Assembly: GCA_021292105.1 (NCBI GenBank)
Contig: CM037861.1
Span: 50,928,920 to 50,992,919, forward strand
Direction: 5' to 3'
Length of the DNA stretch: 64,000 nucleotides
Origin: Anadara kagoshimensis
Taxonomy: Eukaryota > Mollusca > Bivalvia > Arcoida > Arcidae
Part shown: piece by piece, positions 11,710 through 26,300 of the stretch
Position numbering within the stretch: position 1 is the stretch's first letter
Layout: every line of letters starts with the position of its first letter
Translations under genes and position numbers: made by a program
Notes under the pieces: model-generated
The model's input: only the letters and a program-made list of their open reading frames with translations
Database searches by the model: none
Told to the model about the DNA's origin: nothing

Positions 11710-14700
11710 TTATTGTATATAAACTTGTAAATGCATTGCAGATTGCAGTAAAACTTTAAGTCCTGGCATAAAGCCACTTATTTCCGAGAAGTTCCCTTGA
11801 CTAACCATCTGTGTATAAATATGTAAACCACTATTATAGTCATATTGTCTAATTGCTTGTACAATTTGATGTAGACCCGTAACAACATTTGGTGATAGCT
11901 GAAATATAAATAAATAAATATATTTATAAATTAATATAATGTATACACATAGGGGTTTCAATGAAATTATATACATGTTTGTGTATCTGAATTCATTTAA
12001 AGGGCAAAAACTCTTACAGCTCATTCCATATTTTATCTAAACTAACCCTGCAAACCAAACCATACTGTAAACGTATTTATTTTTGCGATGTACTGATTTT
12101 CGCTTATTTCACGGTTGTTTGTTTAACCTGAAAATTATATCGTGCTTATTGTGTTATAGTGCATATTTTAAAAACGCAAAAATTTATCTATCCGAATATT
12201 TCTAAATTCCCTTTACCACGAAAATAAATACACATAAAAATTAATACGTTTACAGTATATGGAAATCCTTCAGTATCAGACAGCCAGGTAGATTAAACAT
12301 GTAGTATTCTTCTGATGTAGTGTAGAATCGATATAAGGTAAACAATGAAATTACCTCTATTTTCTTATTAAATATTCAGAATATTAATTCTAAGTTATGT
12401 TTTAAAGAAACATGCACTGTGTGTGTGTTTGTGTGACTAAGAGAGGGAGAGTGCAATACTTACATTTTGCTCTCGGAGTCTGTCATATAAAAGTTCTAAT
12501 TTTTTAAATACATCATCTAACTTTCTCTTCATTTGCTGAAATTAAAATATTTTTCTTAAGAATAAAATTCCATGTTACATTGTAATAAATTTGACATCAG
12601 AATTCAGAACTTCTTGTGTTTAAATGTTCAAATTTTCAAAACATATAACTACTATAATTGTACAAAGTGTGTAAACTTGTAATTCTTAATACTAGTATAG
12701 CAGGTTTAATTTCAAACTTAAAGGTAACAACAAAGACATGTTTAAAAGAATAATCAATCAACAGATTATTAATACATAATTTTTTGGGGATTCAGGAATT
12801 AGATAAACTTTTTACATGAGCAGTTAAGTTTCTGGTTTCTAATTACTGAATTTGTTTTAAACCCCGGTTCTGAAACATTTGTATTGAATTTGTATTTAGA
12901 TAAACTTGTTACATGAGCAGTTAAGTTTCTGGTTTCTAAATACAAATTCAATACAAATGTTTCAGAACCGGGGTTTAAAACAAATTTTTTTCACACCTTG
13001 CAAAATTCGGTGAGTAATAAACACCCTAACTGCAAAAATAAAATTCCACTTCTTAATTGACCAGGGAGATCAAATGGACTATATTCTTGTATTAAATTAT
13101 GCCCGTTGATGTTTGAGGAAAACTGCTATTTCTAATGGTGATTAAAAATCTACTCAATTTTTTGGGCAAATCTTAAATTATGCCTTTTCAAAAATGATAT
13201 AAAAGTTCTTTCTGCACAAATATTTCCTGGTATCATTTTGTACATGATGAATTCCAGTATAATTGTTAGGGACATAACTTTAGCTAACTCCCTTCACCTG
13301 GTAAAAAATCATGAAAAGGTGATACTTACAGCATTAGAAGCTGCTGATAAACATTTATTAGTAAGATTATCAAATATTTCCTGTAATACTAAATTTTCTG
13401 CTGGTATTGGATCTTTTACCACTGGTTTTTTAGGTTCTGGGACTGGAGCTGGAGCAGGCTGAAATCAAGAAAAAATGTGTTAACATTAGTACAAATCTAC
13501 AATTTAATTCTACATATCAAACCTTCAGTTAAATGTTTCTATAAAGGCCACACAAGGGAACCCGTGAAAGTGGCTTTTCTCCACAGGTGGCTCTTATATA
13601 CAGGTTCAAACATGAATAAAGAGCAAATGGTGCAAAAAAAATTCTGGCCCTTTAAAAACAGGTAGCCCTTATATAGAGGCAGCCTGAAAGAGTTTCAACT
13701 GTATATACAATTATAGTTTTCATCAAATTCATTAAAATACAAACACCTAATATTTTGAATCGAGCATATTTTTGTTTTTGTATAGCTTGTGAAGGTTGTT
13801 GTGGTATGGTACCCTTCCTCCCCACCTGACAACATTGGTGGAGTATATTTACCTGCACATCACGTTGATGTTCTTGTGGGTTATACATATTTTGATAATT
13901 AGCTGGGGCACCTGGTGGTGTCTGTTCTTGCGATGGTAACTGCTGTGGTGTTGTACCATACAGTGGATTCGTTATAGGTGCTGCGGATCCCTCTGGCTGC
14001 TGAGATGGGACTTGTGAGGCAAACTACAAAACAATTCAAAAATTGATCTAATTTCTAAAATTTATCATAAACAATCATCTGCCAAGAGGGACCTATAATA
14101 CTACCTTGATGTTTAAAATATTACCTTGGTTCAAGGTCATTAAACAATGAATTATTTGGCCTGGACAATTTTTTAAACATCCTCCTTGACCTTTTAAATA
14201 TGACCTTGGTTAAAGGTCATGACACATTCTTTGCCTATGGAGATCATTTGTGTGATGTTTCATGACATTTCTCTATAACAGCAATAAGTTATGGCCTGGA
14301 CAAATTAACACAACAAATTAACACAGAGAGCTTGACATACCACCTAAAATTTAGTTTGCAGAAGTGTAATAAATATATACTGTATAGTTGCTTTTATTCA
14401 CTGGGGATTTAATTTTGCTATATTCGTGGTTTGATCTAATAATGCAAAATTAAATACCAAGTGAATATCTTCATGTAGCATCAATTAAACATAGACTTAA
14501 ATAATCTGTACAGAAAATTCTTTACCAGTCTTAGACAAAACTTATAACAAATATCTGTCAACGAACACCTTTTTTCAAGTTTTCATTTTGGTAGCTTGTC
14601 CTCTTTATGACATGGTAATGTAACAGAAAGTTTGTTGCACTAGTGAAATTGTTCCAAAGGATAGTTTTCACTTGTCGTTTAGTTACAAATGAAATGAAGG

Positions 14701-17324
14701 AACTAGTGTATTTCTTTGCTTCAAAATCGATAGGGATTTCAGGTTATTTGGAACTTTTTTGTGTTAAACTTACCTTTTGTTTAACTTGTGGAGGGTCATT
14801 CCATGCTGTGGCTGGTTTATGATCCATAAACGAATGCATTGATGGTTGGTTACTACTGACAGCAGGTTGACTTGGTGCTCCTATATAGAATACAATCAAT
14901 AGTGTGTTCATCATATTGTAACAAAAATGTAAAACAAAGCAACTTAGTTCTAAAATTAACACATATTATTCAAATAAATCTATATAAATTTATTTAAAAT
15001 ATTTCATCTAAAAATAAGAAAAACTAAAAAAAATATTTTCGTAATTAAGAAACGCTTAATATAAGAGTTGTCATTAGAAAAACAGTGTGAACATTGTAGC
15101 TTGCTTTGTACTTTAGCCAAAACCATTTGCCTTGAATTTCCATCGATGTTATTAGAAAATACTTTTGTGGCTATGACATAAGTTCTTCTGTACTATACAT
15201 CACACAATTCTCAGATATTTTAAAACTTACCTGGTGTCATTACGTTGTACATATTCGTTGGTTGTGTTGTTGATACAGGTGAAGAGTAAGATCCAGCACC
15301 ACCACTAAAACCAGAGAGGTATATAAATGATTAGAACTATAAACTATAGCAGAATACAATTCAAACAAGATCTTTCAAAAGACTATATACAAATGTAGCT
15401 CTCAGTCTTTGCTAATAACACAAAATCCAAACAAACACAATTTGCACTGGTTCTTATTCAATAAATAAGGTTCGTGTCTAGCTATTGATATTCCCATTTA
15501 CAGATCTGATATATCGTACATGTACAACATGTACAAGTAACAATCTTAATAGACACATTGGAACTATGGAGTGAATATGTCCAACATCACTCTCTTGTGT
15601 CCGAAATTTGTATTACATCAACAAGCATGTATATTATCCCATAATTTGTGTTATAAGCTTTCTAATAAAGATTTCTTTGAAAGCATTAATGCAGCATTAT
15701 GATCAGTTACTGATCATTAATATGTATAGGTTTATGTGCAAACATTGACTTTTTGGCTTAAACTTTAACTGAATATATATTCTGGACCAAAACATTTATG
15801 CATAAGGAACAAATGTGTTTTGTCTCGTACCTCGAACAGAAAAATCCCAAGTACACACTGGTGCTAGGTTTTTTTGTCTTGTCCAGTTTGTCTGGTACTG
15901 TCTCACACGACAATTGACGTATCAGATTATTGAGCTTGACATCAAATATGTGTTTTTATTGTTTCTTGTCAATTTTTTTTTTATTGTTAGAGTTGTTTAT
16001 ATTTGCATTGAATACAAATTGTTGATGTCTTTAAATTTTGAAGAGGTTGATGGGATTATTTTTAAAGGGCGGATTTGTACAATGCATAAAGTTACCAAAA
16101 GAATGCAAAAGGCCCCATAAGGGTACATGTTTTGTTTTGTACATATCACAGTTATGAACATTTTAATGGTACGAGAAATAGAATTTGTCATCAGTTTGTG
16201 ACTGATACTAGTTGATCTCAGTTTCGGTTGATGTCATGTAATTTTTCCCAATCGAGGCTTGACAGTATCGGTCATAAACAGGTGACAGATTCTATTAGTC
16301 TACAACATGCATTATTTATGCATGATACAAATTCTAAAACTACCCATGTATTGGGTTGATCATTATATACATGTATAAATATTTCCTGATGAAAGGTCAA
16401 GCTGACAGGTCAATGTTGTTTGTTTATAAATGTTTATTTGGTTTATAAATTATAACACTATGTTTCAACTAGGTAACAGTAAGTATCATTACCTGAATGA
16501 ATTTGTCTGAGAATAACCTGGCTGCATTGTACTATTGGGTTGATAGTAGTTAGGCTGATTATACGAGTCCATTCCGTAAGATGAGGTAGTCGACGGATAT
16601 GATGGATATTTATGTGACAAAGCTCCTGAAGTTCAAATTAACATAAATAAATAAATCAATCAATAAAATTGTCTAGGTTTCCTTAATACCCCTGTATTTT
16701 TTCCATTGGGGTCAATATTATAAAATTCTTTTATCAATTTCAAGCAATCAAAGGCAAACATACCAGTCCCAGTTCAAATTACAATCCAAAAAACAAATCA
16801 AAGAGAAAGATGTGGAAAGATATTCAACACTTGACTAGGATTAAAAAGATGAGCTAAGGTAAATCAACGGCCACAATATGGTACTAAACTATTCAAGGGC
16901 AAAAAATTTGAAAGCCCATTTCTAGATCAAAACTGAACATTATAAGTAAACATACTTTACCTTTGGATATTGGGTTTGCTGTTGTAGCTGTGGGTGAAAC
17001 CTGTGGACCAGAAGGCACAGGTGCAGTATTTGGATTATAATATCCCTGTCCTTGGGTCTGTGTCGGACCATTGACAGCTTGATAATTCTGGTACTGGTTC
17101 ATATAAGGTACACTAGAAGTCGTATCAGTCTGGAAATTACTTTTAGCCTGTGTCTGGTAAGATTTAGCACTCGGTCGTTCTGGCTGCTGGGGCTGCTGTG
17201 GTTTAGCTGCCTGTCCATGGGGTAGTACATTTATCTTCTCAAATGGAAACTGTGGTCTCTGTACTCCAGCTGGCAGTTGACTCAATGACTGGTATATTCT
17301 GTCTTTTAATATGGCAAGATTTAT
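11710..17324 (-). CDS. SEC31A: SEC31A exons 19-26: proline-rich linker and C-terminal helical domain
   Basis: The exons are 16961..17324, 16493..16625, 15231..15304, 14774..14880, 13853..14023, 13330..13458, 12464..12535 and 11710..11898. Exons 19-23 are disordered, rich in Pro, Gln, Ser, Asn and Tyr, and contain the GAP-stimulating Trp-Asn (exon 22). Exons 24-26 start with a [20 protein letters not shown] linker and encode the C-terminal helical (SRA1-like) domain, with [20 protein letters not shown] and [20 protein letters not shown]. The disordered part probably varies through alternative exon use, as in vertebrates. That is inference. Confidence 0.94.
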
Positions 17325-20300
17325 CTGTAAATCAAGAAAAAGATAACAGTGAAACAAAATTGGAAAGTGTACTGAGAAATTGCAATCATGCAATGTTTGA
17401 GTGGAGTGGAGTAATGTTGTTTTAAGTCCCAGTCAAGATTCCTTCCGTTATATTAAGGCAAGCAGTTCTATGATAATGGAAGAAATTGAAGTGCTGGAGA
17501 AAACCACTGTCCTTCAGCAAGCGAACTAAGAAACTTTTTCACAATAGAATCTATCCTGAGTGGGATTCGAATCCAGGCAGTGAGAGGCACTGTGATCCAT
17601 GAGTGTGTGCATTAGTCCACTCAGCCACTGAGGCCCCACAATTTTAAGTGTTGACCATACATACATATTTTAATATTAAAATATGTAATCTTCCATGGCC
17701 TATGGCTTTTCATACTGTAGGTCATTAATGAACTGCATGTAGCTTGCTTCGTTTCTGAAATCCATTGATAACCTCAATGCCAGATTGACATTAAAAACAA
17801 TAACCTAAACGTTGATTGAGTAAGCTACAGAGCGGGATTTTTTATATAGGGGAAATAACCCAATCTGATTGTGTATCCCAAACTGAGTTTACATGTGCAC
17901 CATTAAAAAGATCTGAAAATGCAGCTATAATATGAATATATCATCATATGTCTCAATACTAACCTCATTAGCATTTCCTACATATTTCATAGCTGTATCA
18001 ATACTGCCTTGTGCTGCTAACAAACTGGCATATCTATTAAGTTTTTCTGCCAGAAAACCTGCAGATATTTCTGATGGTTGTCCTCGTGATAGTTCTACAG
18101 CCCTTTTGAGAATCATTACTTTCTCAATTAGGTCCTACAAATAAATAAATAAAAATTATGTTGAGGACAAAGAGGTGAATAAATTAATGACGTAAGGTTA
18201 TTTAGTGGTTTAGACAGTGTCAATGATAATGAGTAAAACATTCATACCAATTCTCAAGACTTGCTTATATAATTTCCTATGAAACATTCTTTGTTGATTA
18301 ACCTAAAAATCCTTTTGAATGTTTTGACAATTCAAAGAGAGCACTTGACTATGAATGTATGTTCTTTTACAGTAAAAAAAAAAAATTTAATATTTCAAGT
18401 CCAGTTTGTTGTTTGAAACAACAGCCAATGACAAACTTTAGATACATTAATGGTATCATAAACAACCTTATACTCCACTTATGTATAATTTACCTGTAAT
18501 GATAATGGTGTGTTATTAATGTCTGTATTTTCATTCCAGTTTTGTACAAATTTATCAAGATTACCAGAACAAATGTAACACAGACCAGCATAGGGAGAGA
18601 GTCTGCCATCTTTCTCTGTCTCTAACCTTCTGGCTAGGGTATCTGTAATATAATCACAAAGCCTTACGTAAATCAACAGTACACTGTAAAACATATGTCT
18701 TATTGTGAAAGTTTTTTATCATTTGTTTTCTAAATAAGAGATGTAGTTTTTTAATTTATAAAGGATCATTATTATATATAAATCAAAGACATGGGTTCAA
18801 AGGTCAAAGTCACGGATGCATGTGAATAATGAAACAGTAAATTGTCTGAAAAACTATAAACTTTTTGTAAAGGCATGTATATAAGAATATTGTAGGTATC
18901 AATAAACATATTTTTATTGTTATTAATGCTTTCTTATTGTCCCAAACCATAGCTATGGGAAGACAAATGCCAGAACTGGTACAGATGAGGTCACTTGCCC
19001 AATATCAACGGGATAATTTCATATGTTTAAGTATATATAAATTTCATGTTAATTGCAATTTTATATCATAATAGTACTACAGCTTTAAGCTTATTCAACT
19101 TGATATGATATTTGTGCAAAATTTATAAACATTTTATATGTTTTAATCTTCTCTGAAACAATTGGGACAGATTGAAACATGGTCAGAAGCATATATATGG
19201 GCCAGTGTTATTCCTATTTGTGATAGAACAAATTTTTCTCTCTGATTAAGTAAATTAATTCTATTGCTTTCTGAACTTACCACATAAAGGAATAAATTCA
19301 TCTTTGGACGAGTATGTTAAAACTATTGCTAAAGATTCCTTCCAGTTTTCTAAGTCACATGATTCTATCAGATGTGTCCAGTTATGTGTAACAACACAGG
19401 ATATCAACTGAAATATATAATGAAATAACAGATGAAAACTCAAATGTTTGAAAGTTGAATCTATCCCTTCACAAGAAAAGGAAGCAGAAATGTTGAGATA
19501 AAAGACAATTTTCATCATTTTATATGAGGCTTTAGAGCAAGACCTTAGCCTGATGTCCCATGTCATTGTAAGTCTGGCATGAAATAGATTGCTCACTTTT
19601 CATTGCCATTAGTTACATATAAAATTATAAACATGTAAGTATAAATTTCAGAACACATTACATTAAACAATTTATGCCTCGTTATAGGTTAAATAATCAT
19701 GACTGCGACATGCTCAGATTGAAGATTAAATAGTTTTCAAGAAAAGTGGGGGCAAACTATTGGCAGGGAGAACTGAAGTAAATACCGTATGTCCCCTACC
19801 CCCACTTCCTTTGGGGGACATACATGCAATTATACTCCAAAATTATATCACAATAATGTAGATCTTTTACTTACCCTTCCGAGACTACTCTTATTTTTCT
19901 GGAAATATTTCTTTTGTGTTCTACTTAATAACTCTGGTCCTCCAGCTATAGCTAATAATATAGCTTCTGCCATTTTGTTTTCTGCTAGACACACATCAAC
20001 AGCAGCCTCAAAATTACCAGTCAGTAAAGATTCACTGATCAAACCTTCAGCATCTGTAAAATATAAATGTACATATATTTAAGTAATTATTCTACAAAAT
20101 AAGCTCTCTCAACATTGACAAGGGATGTTGCATATTTTCATGCCAGACACAGGTCTATATTAATAATATTATACATTGAGATTCATAGACAATACAGTTT
20201 TACAAGTTTTTAGTTATCTACATGTGTATTCTACATTTTCTGTACTGCTCTATCTGCAAAGACCTAAACCTTGAAGTAAAGTCAAAAGCAAGGAGTTGGC

Positions 20301-23300
20301 TGAACAAACTTTTATGGACAAACCAATCAAACCTGATCAAAATACATCTGAGTTTCTAGAAACAGGTGAATTAAAAGAAAGTAGAGAGCAAAGATTGTGT
20401 GTTGATATATGTAGTTCATTAACATATTCCTACCATCTGATGTAGGTATTGCGAGTGGAGATTGTGGTCGTTCTTCTTTTTGATGCTGTAATGCTGTTTG
20501 TGTTGAAGATATATCATCAAACATTGCTGACGCTTCATCTTGACTTCCTGGAGTCTGAAAATAAATGAATATACTAGAAAATGACAAAATGGTAAATAAT
20601 TTAAAATAAATTCATATGAAATTGAACAAATAATACACAGAATATCAAACAAAATTGTCTAAATTTGTAAAAATATAAAGATTTCCTCTCTGGCACTTAT
20701 ATACATATAAGACAATAATTATATGTCTGGTTATAATGAATAACCTCCAATTTCCATCCTGAAATAATCTAGTGTGAGAAATTGGTCAGATATCTTGCTG
20801 AAGGTAGGTATTTTTTTCAGGGTACTCTGGTTTCCTCCACCACCCCAGAACTGACTACCTCAATATAAGTGAAAGAATCTTGTCTGCATTGTTATGTTTT
20901 AAATATATTTCATCTTTCTAACATTTATTAGACATTTTATGTCTGTACATTGTAGATACATGTACATAATTGTATATACCTTCGATCCAACACTTGGTGA
21001 AGCTTGACCAGATCCTATAAGTCCAGCTTGTAACATCTCCTGAAAATATTAAATATATTGTGTGTAAAGACAGGCATGAGGTTAAAAACTAATCTGAAAG
21101 TAAATATTTTCTGCAATATTAATTGTACCTGATTTGTTGCATCCAGAATACAGGAACATTGGTCTCTTTACCATAGTGAAAACAAGTAAAGGTTATCTCT
21201 CTTGCATTATGAAGATGGCTATCACAAGACTTATAAACAAATGAAAACAGTGAACAGTTATATTTTAGTAATTCTATAGACACAGAAGTATTTGGAATAA
21301 TACACATTTTTGTCAATCACAATTAAGGACCAATAGCAAAACTTTATGTACATGTATATCATGAATGGTTCTACCCAATTATAAAATTTACAACTTTCCT
21401 AGCCAATTCAGAGATCATGAATTTGATCTCAAATTTCATTTTTACCATAACTCCAGTACCCTTGGCTGAACAGCTATCTACAGAAATACTATGTGTAAGC
21501 TAACAATGAAAGAGAGAGACAAGTGTCCTATTACATGCTACAACACAATAATCACCAGCTTGATGAGTCTATAGGCTTAGAAATACAATTTACTGTCGCA
21601 TCAAGGTATGACAGCAGTTGCTATGCATGTACAAGAAATACAGTTGTTGTTATACTGCAAACAAAGACTTACTGTAGCATCAAGTTGTGACATTTTCTGT
21701 GCTAACTCTTGTGCATCTATTCCCTGTGATTTATTTAAGTCACTCTGACCGGTATGATCTGCCACCTGAAGAAGAAATACATGTATAAGGCTCCAATTGA
21801 CTATCAAAAATGTACTGTAAATTGGGAAATTGTGATGCCGTTTAAATTTTGATAGTAGCAACATTTCAAGTTAGTTTACATTATTCTATTTCCCTGTGGC
21901 TGGCTTGAAATCTGTGTAAATATTAGTTCATGAAATAAATAAGATTCATAAATAAAACAAATTAGATCTCAACACTGGTTAACAAATCTATTTTTAATTT
22001 AATAGTAGATTAGTTTCGTCAAAAATATTCTGGCATTTTCAGGAGTTTCTGTAAGTTAGCTAAATTACACAATGAGATTATACCCGATATTTACGTTGTA
22101 TTTGTAGATTTTATGTGAACATCAAAATATTCCATATACCTTTCTGGCCAGTTCTGTTCTATCATAGCCTAATAGTTGTATGTAATATTCTCTTGGCTCT
22201 TGTTCAAAGTTTACCTGTGAAAAAAAAATTGAAAAATTAACCGTGAATCTGTTAAAACAGTCAAAAGTAAAGATTTTTTACTCGATTTAAAATTAATAGC
22301 AAAGTATACTGTTAATGCTTCATTTATTATAAAATACTTAACATTTTTCAAAAATAAATCTGGCAACTAAGGTAGGCACAACAGTGACATTTTAATTGAT
22401 GTACATGCATTCTTCATTTTACCTTAATAAATGACAAAAAATACTTTATGCCTGACATTTTCAATTAGTGTAAACTAAAACCTCACAAATTGGAGACAAA
22501 GTTATCAACACTTACTTTTACCAAAATTGCCTATAAAATTACAAAACAAAACATACAAGTGTTTATTATTTCTACAAATCTTACCCTCAGGAAATTCCAG
22601 ATATTTTCTTGCATGTTATCCACACTATTTGCTGCTTTCATTGCACAATATTCCACAAACTGTTGATTTTCTAGAGCTTGTTCTAAAAGATTGGACCTTG
22701 ATAGTAAATCTGTTTCTGTGACAACCTGGCTCATGTAAACATGTTTCTGTGTTGGCTGCTGTACATTCTGTGTTTTTGTATTCTCAAAACTGACTAATTT
22801 TCCACCAAACTAAAATAAGAAATAACATTCTCATATACACCACATTCTCTATTTCATAGCTTATAGCAAAATTTTTAATTATACAATTATACCCATGCAT
22901 GATACAATTTTGTCTAAATTTACAATTTTTGTTATATTATACTGATTTAGAATTGATTATACCAACAATATTGGTCCAGATAAAATCTATGGGACATACA
23001 ATGTATATATACATTTTGATGCATACATTTTTTTCAAACCTGACAAGAGATCTTGTGCTGTATCATTAGTCTATGAATCTGTATGTTGTTTTTTATACAC
23101 TTACACCAAATGATGCACCTGCAGGCTTCCTTAACCACTTAGGTGGCTTCTGTAGTGGCATAACATTAGCTTGATGTTGTTGCTGCTGTTGTGCACCTGC
23201 CTGACTGAATGGATCATTTATACCAAACGAATCTCCTATCTGTAAACAAATCAAAGTAAAAACATATGTTATAGTGTTGATTACTTTTGTTATAACATTT

Positions 23301-26300
23301 TAATTCTGTAAGTAAATTCTTATCATATTCAATAATAAAAAAGAAGTGTTTGTGGTCCTCATCAAAGGTCAAAGTAGTCTGTGAAATAATTTGAGATTTT
23401 AATAAAACTCTGGCCATAAGGGATACATGACATGTCAAATATGAAACCTCTAAATACTTAATGCTGGGGACAGAAAAACCCTACATTAAAACATATATTC
23501 CTATAAATAGGTGTTTTTTCAGGGGGTGTAGAGAAAGGCAGGGAAAGGAACAGATTAAACACTGTGCTGAATCACTCCCAATGAATGGGAAACTAAAAAT
23601 GTTACCTATATTTCCTTAAATGAGGGGCATTTTAATTATACTGACCTTGTCGGAACTGTGAACAGGATGTCCACCACCCATCAAAGAATATATGGTAACA
23701 TGACCATCAAAAGAACAACCAGATATCATCACAGGATTACGTGGACACCACTGAACATCAAAATTCCACTGATTACTTGTTGGTAGTTCATAAACAACCT
23801 GTAAATATATTATATAATTGTAAAATCATTACCTACAGTGGTACCTGTAAAATAGATTGGCATTAGGTATTTTTTCACATATCAAAATTTATGAATAAAG
23901 CAAAATTAAAGGTCACTCTGGAATAATATTTGCAGATTGAACCGAATGTGAAATGGATACAAAGATAATTATACATACTTTTTCTATTTCTACCGAACCA
24001 GAGATTTTGCTACATTTTTTGAAAACTACCATCTGTCTTTAAAATTGGGAAAAATTGAAGTTCTGAGATCTAGCAAACTGCATTTATATTTTATGATATG
24101 CTGACAAAAGCTAGTATCTTCATTGCAAGGGCACAATATTGTGGTACTATATGATATTCTGTGGGTAAGGAAAACTAGATTTAATTTTCAGTGTAGTTTT
24201 GGAAATTTAATGGACAAATTGGGAAATTTTAGTCATTTTTCCCTAGAAGAAACTGCTTTTATTGGGTAGTATTTTTAAGCAAACAAAATCATTGTGACCA
24301 TATCCATGGGTCAGTTGGCAGAGTCCTCACTCCATATGTGGAGTTTGAACCTTGGCAAGATTTGACCAAGATTTTCGCAAAACCCTCAACATTTGTATTT
24401 GGAAATCATCTTAAAAACCGATGTACAGGATACATACCTCTCCACCTTGTACATTACTGTTAGGGTTCCAACACAGAATTCTATTATCTTTACCACAGCT
24501 TAGTAACAGATCTGGATCTTGTGGACACCATGCCATATCTAACACACCCCTATAACAGCAAAAATAGTTCATCAATTAAAACAATGTTTTATCAGCCTTT
24601 TGGACACTATGCCATATGTAACAAAAATATTTTTATAGGTGATGAAAGTAATATTTCATTGGCCTACTTATACATAAATGTAGATTTTACTTGCCAGACA
24701 TGAAATATCTTGGGGTCAAAACTGAAAATGGATCACATGTTAAGAGAATATATAAATTTATTTGCCAAATTTTAAGAACAAAAACATCTTTATTTACAAG
24801 AAATGTAAGAAGTGTTTTAAACAAACATTTAATATTCATTTAATCTTTCACATTAATTATCTTTGAACACTAAATGTAAAGCCATTTAAATACATGTATA
24901 TCCAAACATCAGTATTTAGAAAACTTACTTTTGGTGATTTTCTAGTACTTTAAGAGGTGAAGTGGCGTAGCGTAAATCCCAGAGTTGTATAACAGGCGTA
25001 TGATCATCCTCTGACGAGAGACATAACTGTGTAGCAATATCAGGATGCCAGCATACCATCTTACATTTAATCTGTAATAAATATACATGCATGTATAAAT
25101 CAGCATTTCCATTGAGAAATCAAACACAGCAAACCATTTCATTAATAGCCATGTTTTTTCAGAAGTTCCAAAATAAATCAATTCTATCTATGTTTTTCCA
25201 ATTAAGTCTCTCTCAAATTACTGTGAAATCCTACATAACACCAAAATCTGCCTGAACAAATGGTGACAATGAATTGAGGTTTTACTGTACACAGAAACCA
25301 GTGAAGTGTAAATACATGTAAATTTATAATTGTGTATCATTTAAATTACAGAGATCTAAGTGGGGACATATGAGCTCAAGTACTAAAGACAACAAAATCA
25401 GTTTTAGAGTTGTGAGTTTAAACACCAACTAGAATTGTATGTTCTTCAGCAAGATGTATATAAACTGGATTCCAGTCTATTAATTTTGGATAAATAAATT
25501 TGTGCTGAAGCACCAAACTAATCTAAGGACCTATAACTAACATCAACTTTAACTAAAGAGCAAGACAAACCAAAGAACACAACCTACATGTAGTATGGCT
25601 TGTCTATGTTTTTTTTCAACCAGAAAAGAATATTTGATTGATGCACTGACACTTTCAACTTATTCAAGAAGTATTACACTAACTCCAACTAAATAATAAA
25701 TACAATGTTTTAAAATTTACCCTGGACATGCTATCACTGATTTTAATAATTGGTTCATTTTTTCTAAGATCCCACACAACACATCTTGAACCAAATGTAG
25801 AGGATAATATATGTTGAACTTGTCTGTTCCATCCTATACAAGCAACATCTTCAGCTGGCTAAAAATAAAAGAAATAAAAGAATCGCATAATACATTAGAA
25901 TGATTACAAATATGATTGGTAAACACAACATAATTTTGAAATTCATTTAATATTTCATTATACTTGAGTATACATGTAGATAAGTACAATGCAGTCACAA
26001 TTTAAGATTTTGGACACTTTTGGTAATTCAGTGTAAATTTAATATTCTTTTATGGTATTACAGATATTTTAAAAAAAAACAACAGTAATATAGACAGAAT
26101 AATGATCTTTAAAATGGCAAATTAAATATTGCACAAACTGATTAGATAATTGAGTTTTACGTTAAGGAAAATCAAAGTTAAGGAACGACTCTGAAACTGG
26201 GGCCAGGTGGTACATGTATGTATGCAATTTCTTCGTCTTGGTACTAGTGACTGAGAATCAGTTAAGTTTCATAACTGATCCTCTGTTGGAATCAGATGAC

